Shown one piece after another: positions 15,259 through 18,054 of a stretch of 18,054 nt of DNA. Below the pieces are notes generated by a model. It was given only the letters and a program-made list of their open reading frames with translations, had not been told where the DNA came from and searched no databases. Location: the NCBI GenBank assembly GCA_937965925.1, contig CALCME010000113.1, forward strand, positions 1 to 18,054, written 5' to 3'. A program made the translations under genes and the position numbers. The DNA comes from Candidatus Absconditabacterales bacterium. Lineage in GTDB: Bacteria; Patescibacteriota; Gracilibacteria; Absconditabacterales; Absconditicoccaceae. Position 1 is the first letter of the stretch; every line of letters starts with the position of its first letter.

Positions 15259-16962
15259 TTAATTTCATTCAAAAATTTCATTAAATCATTTTTTCATTTC
15301 TTCATTATATATGTTTTGTTGTGGAACAGCAATTGTACTGCGAGTTGTTCCAGATTTTCAATTTTCTTGGTACAAAAGTTTGAACCTGAAGTGTGGTCAT
15401 GCATTCGTAATAACATCCATTCGTCAGTCTTCAGAATGAAGTACTATTCAATTTATAACTACTGTGATATCTCTAAAGTGAGAGTTTTCTGCACGTTTAT
15501 TCAGATAAAACTCAAGTTTAATTCATGGATGTATATAAAGTGACATTTTTCAGTATATCGAATTCCCATCAAGATCTTTAACATTACTTGTTCATCAATC
15601 CTTAAATTCTTCGTCGATTATTACTTCGCAGTCTTCACTCTGTATAGTAGAAGGAGTTACTCAACTATATTTTTCTAAAATCCAATCCCACCTCATTCCT
15701 CAATCCTCCTGATATTTGTATCCTTCTGTAGGAAACTTATAAGTTGTCGTTCAATTTAAATTTTGTATTTTTTCATATTTTGTGAAGTTGGGTACAACTT
15801 CAGGAAGATCTTCTGGCCCAGTAAAATCTTCTGCTGGGGTTGAGTCTTCTTCCGTATTTGAAATATTTTCTTCTGGTCTTTGAACTCACTCTTCAATCAT
15901 CCTACCATCGAAGGAAATTGTTTTAGATATTCTTGGAGTATATGGTGTTGCTTGAGTTTTGTATGTTACCGTGAAGGTAAGTTTAGTGTATCAATGATGT
16001 TCTATTCCCGCTGTTATTTGTATCTTTGTGAACTCAATCATCTCAGCTTGTCATGTCGTTGGATGTGAGTATTCAAGGTAAGCTTGATCTGAATTGTTGC
16101 TTATTATTCTTATCGATCCATGTTTTTTTGATTGGAATCAAAATACAAGATTGTTTCAACTGATCGAAGGAGTGAAGATTGTTGCATATCAGTTTTGCTC
16201 TATGAGTTCTCCTCAGGCTCTTATTTGGTTCAGTTTTAGTCAACTCATAATGAGAGGATATACGCTATGCGGAGCTTGAGGATCTATGACGTTTCATACA
16301 AAATTTTCGATATCACCAAAGCGTTCTCTTTGCTCAGGAGTTAGATTTGTAAATTCAAATGTAGGTTTCATGTTTGGTCAATTTTCAATCTTTTCGTCTG
16401 TAGTATCAATGACAATTGGATCAGTAGGAATTGGAGTAGTAATAATAGTATCTACAGGAACATGATCACTAGTATCAGTAGTATCTACAGGAGCAATAGA
16501 AACAGTATCAGTAGAAATAGGAGTAGTAATAATAGTATCTACAGGAGCATGATCATTAGTATCGGTAGTATCTATAGGAGTAATAGAAACAGTATCAGTA
16601 GAAATAGGAGTAGTACCATCTTGCTGAGAGTCTATTTCATTGAGTAACTTGTAGAAATTTTCACAAATTTTATTTTCATCTTCAGGTGAGAGTCAATATG
16701 CTTTTACATATATTCTGTGTCCAGCTCTATATTCTTCATAATCCTCATATGTTTTTCAACAAATCTCTCGAGTTAATCAACTTTTTTCACTTAGTAGTAC
16801 AGGAATATGACGATCAACTTTCATAATCATATGACTAATATCCTTTGCTCTTTGTATTGTCTGTAATAAACTAGAAGAGGCAAGAACTCGAAATAAAAAT
16901 CATGTATTAATATTGTTTTTGAGTGTAGCCAGACTTATCCAGTTCATTGAAACCTTTTCCAT
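15259..16962 (-). CDS. Unknown 567-residue protein with Thr/Asp/Pro repeat linker
   Basis: With TGA as Gly, the minus strand is open from ATG at 16962 to TAA at 15259 (27 in-frame TGA). I do not recognise it. Residues 1-115 are mixed helical (KNNINTGFLFRVLASSS, EDYEEYRAGHRIYV, EDENKICENFYKLLNE). Residues 117-190 are a tandem repeat of the type TTPISTDTVSI...DTTDTND. The remaining ~375 residues look beta-rich with many Tyr, Asn, Thr and Phe (SGNNLVFGFQSKKHGS, KLTFTVTYKT, YTPRISKTISFDG), interrupted by a second acidic linker near 340-375. No signal peptide or membrane helix is evident. Start choice is uncertain: a Met six codons in (16947) has AAAAGG five bases before it, while ATG 16962 abuts GAGGGA. 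It converges with secF and diverges from the Cys-rich gene. Confidence 0.85.
16396..16614 (-). repeat. 87-bp tandem repeat encoding the Thr/Asp/Pro linker
   Basis: Two complete 87-bp (29-residue) copies, 16614-16528 and 16527-16441 on the minus strand, differ at only five positions, all transitions. A third, partial and diverged copy follows to about 16396. Each unit repeats Thr-Asp, Thr-Pro and Asp-Thr dipeptides, giving a flexible, probably extended linker between the N-terminal and C-terminal parts of the protein. Confidence 0.88.
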
Positions 16963-17025
16963 TCCCTCAAAGTGTAATTAAATGATAAATGGCCAGTTTG
17001 CATATATTTTTTCTTTCTCGCTTTT

Positions 17026-17055
17026 TTGACAAATTTTTATTTTAGTCTATACTAT
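17026..17055 (+). promoter_or_regulatory. Sigma-70-type promoter for the Cys-rich exported protein
   Basis: A perfect TTGACA (17026-17031) is followed by TATACT (17048-17053, spacing 16) or TACTAT (17050-17055, spacing 18), about 30-35 bases before the ATG at 17086. A TATAAT at 17074-17079 is too close to the start to fit this -35. The minus-strand gene starts at 16962, so the 123-base gap should also hold its promoter, which I could not place. Confidence 0.6.
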
Positions 17056-17085
17056 GGTATAAGTATTTTAATTTATAATACAACC

Positions 17086-18054
17086 ATGTATACTAATCTC
17101 TCTTCAACGATACTTAAGTTTTTTTCTTATTTTTTGATACTTTTTTGATTTTTTTCTCTGTCAGTCACTTATGGAGAGTCGATTTGTGACGGTGGTACGA
17201 ATGATGGAAATATCTGTACTTCAACAGCGAACTGTCCAATAAATCAAACGTGTAACAATAGAACAGGTACATGTACAACTGACGCTTCTTGCTCTGTACA
17301 AGGAACATGTGATAATGGAGAAGGTGTGTGTAATTCAGATGCTGAATGTAGCTATACTGAGTCGTCATCATCATGTAGTGATTGATCAAGTTGTTCTTGA
17401 TGATGTCCGGGTGAACCATGAACATGTCCGGATGGGAGTTCATGTTCATTTGGTTCTTCGTGTCCTGATACTCCATGAACTTGTGATGGAGGAAGATCCT
17501 GTACTCCGTGATCTTGGTGTACATTAGATACATGAACATGTCCACATACGTGAGGTTCTTGTACAAACGCTACTGGTTGTCCAGATATCACTAAATATTT
17601 TTGTTTAGACGAAGACGGGAATACTATTAGTAGTAATCTTGATTGATGTTGAGAATGTGAATTTTGATGTAATAGTATTCCATTTAACCAATGATGTTAT
17701 AATGATCAAGAGCAATGTGCTTGATGATCTGATTGATGAGTATGTAGCTGAGGAAGTGAAAGTTGAACCTGTGAGACAACCTATTCTACTGTTACATGAA
17801 CATGTAATGGTGAGTCTACTTGAATCTGTACACAAAATAATGCACCATGTGTTGCAGTCGTGTGTGGAGATGGGAATGTTGAATGAACTGAAGCGTGTGA
17901 TGATAATAATACAACTGCATGAGATGGATGTAATGCTTCGTGTGAAGAAGAAGTCTGTGGAGATTGAATCGTTCAAAATTATGCATGACATGTAGAAGAA
18001 TGTGATGATGGAAACACAAATAACACAGATGCATGTGATAATAACTGTGAATTA
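17086..18054 (+). CDS. Secreted cysteine-rich protein with Myxococcus-type disulfide repeats (3' end outside window)
   Basis: The frame is open from ATG 17086 to the window edge (323 codons, no TAA or TAG; 25 Gly codons are TGA and 23 are GGN). Residues 1-31 form a Sec signal peptide: a Lys at 11, then a hydrophobic FFSYFLILFGFFSLSV core. The mature part holds about 40 Cys, spaced every 5-10 residues with Gly, Ser, Thr and Asp (for example PGTCP, GSSCS, GGSCT). Residues 260-288 and 291-323 match the Myxo_disulf_rpt pattern: CGDGNVEGTEACDDNN, DGCNASC, then CGDGIVQNY, EECDDGNTNNTDAC. These modules occur on surface or secreted proteins and are held by disulfides. A large, extracellular, adhesive or structural product is likely; the specific role is unknown. 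It has its own promoter and diverges from the unknown minus-strand gene. Confidence 0.9.

Noticed and set aside
16396..16614. 87-bp repeat as a CRISPR-like or mobile-element repeat
   Set aside because: It is tandem without spacers and wholly in frame inside the minus-strand gene.
17165..18034. Several 70-130-codon frames on both strands over the Cys-rich region (His- or Ser/Thr-rich translations)
   Set aside because: They are compositional shadows of the repetitive Cys/Gly gene, whose signal peptide and disulfide repeats mark the true frame.

Overview
The window reads as a low-GC chromosome segment of a Patescibacteria (CPR) bacterium that uses genetic code 25, in which TGA encodes glycine: Gracilibacteria (BD1-5/GN02) or Absconditabacteria (SR1). 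The direct evidence is that housekeeping genes look shattered under the standard code. They become full-length, collinear proteins when TGA is read as Gly, and TGA falls on glycines that are invariant in RpoB, RpoC, EF-Ts, S18 and RNase III. All sixteen stop codons seen are TAA (13) or TAG (3). I cannot separate the two phyla from this window.

Layout. Positions 1-3710 (+) are a translation block: the acidic repeat tail of an unidentified protein (possibly L10), rplL, rpsB, a small three-helix membrane protein, tsf, rpsF, rpsR and rpmH, closed by a hairpin/T-run terminator at 3681-3710. Positions 3711-15134 (+) are a transcription/RNA block: rpoB, rpoC, rpmA (fused to a helix-hairpin-helix domain), rpmF, nusB, rnc and secF, closed by a terminator at 15100-15134 that also works as a hairpin on the other strand. 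Positions 15259-16962 (-) hold a 567-residue protein I do not recognise, with a Thr/Asp/Pro repeat linker. From 17086 to the right edge (+) runs the start of a secreted, extremely cysteine-rich protein with Myxococcus-type disulfide repeats. A promoter-bearing divergent gap lies between the last two genes.

How the genes fit together: the first two blocks supply ribosomal proteins, an elongation factor, core RNA polymerase, an antitermination factor (NusB), the rRNA-processing RNase III and a Sec accessory subunit. The last two genes look like accessory genes, one of them a surface or exported product.

Almost none of the plus-strand starts has a Shine-Dalgarno sequence; leaders are T-rich. 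Most intercistronic gaps in the rpoB-secF block carry a short hairpin. No tRNA, rRNA, CRISPR array or insertion sequence was seen, and no gap between genes exceeds about 185 bases. The most distinctive items are the L27-HhH fusion, code 25 itself, the Cys-rich exported protein, the unknown repeat-linker protein and the natural Thr at the RpoB position equivalent to E. coli Ser531.
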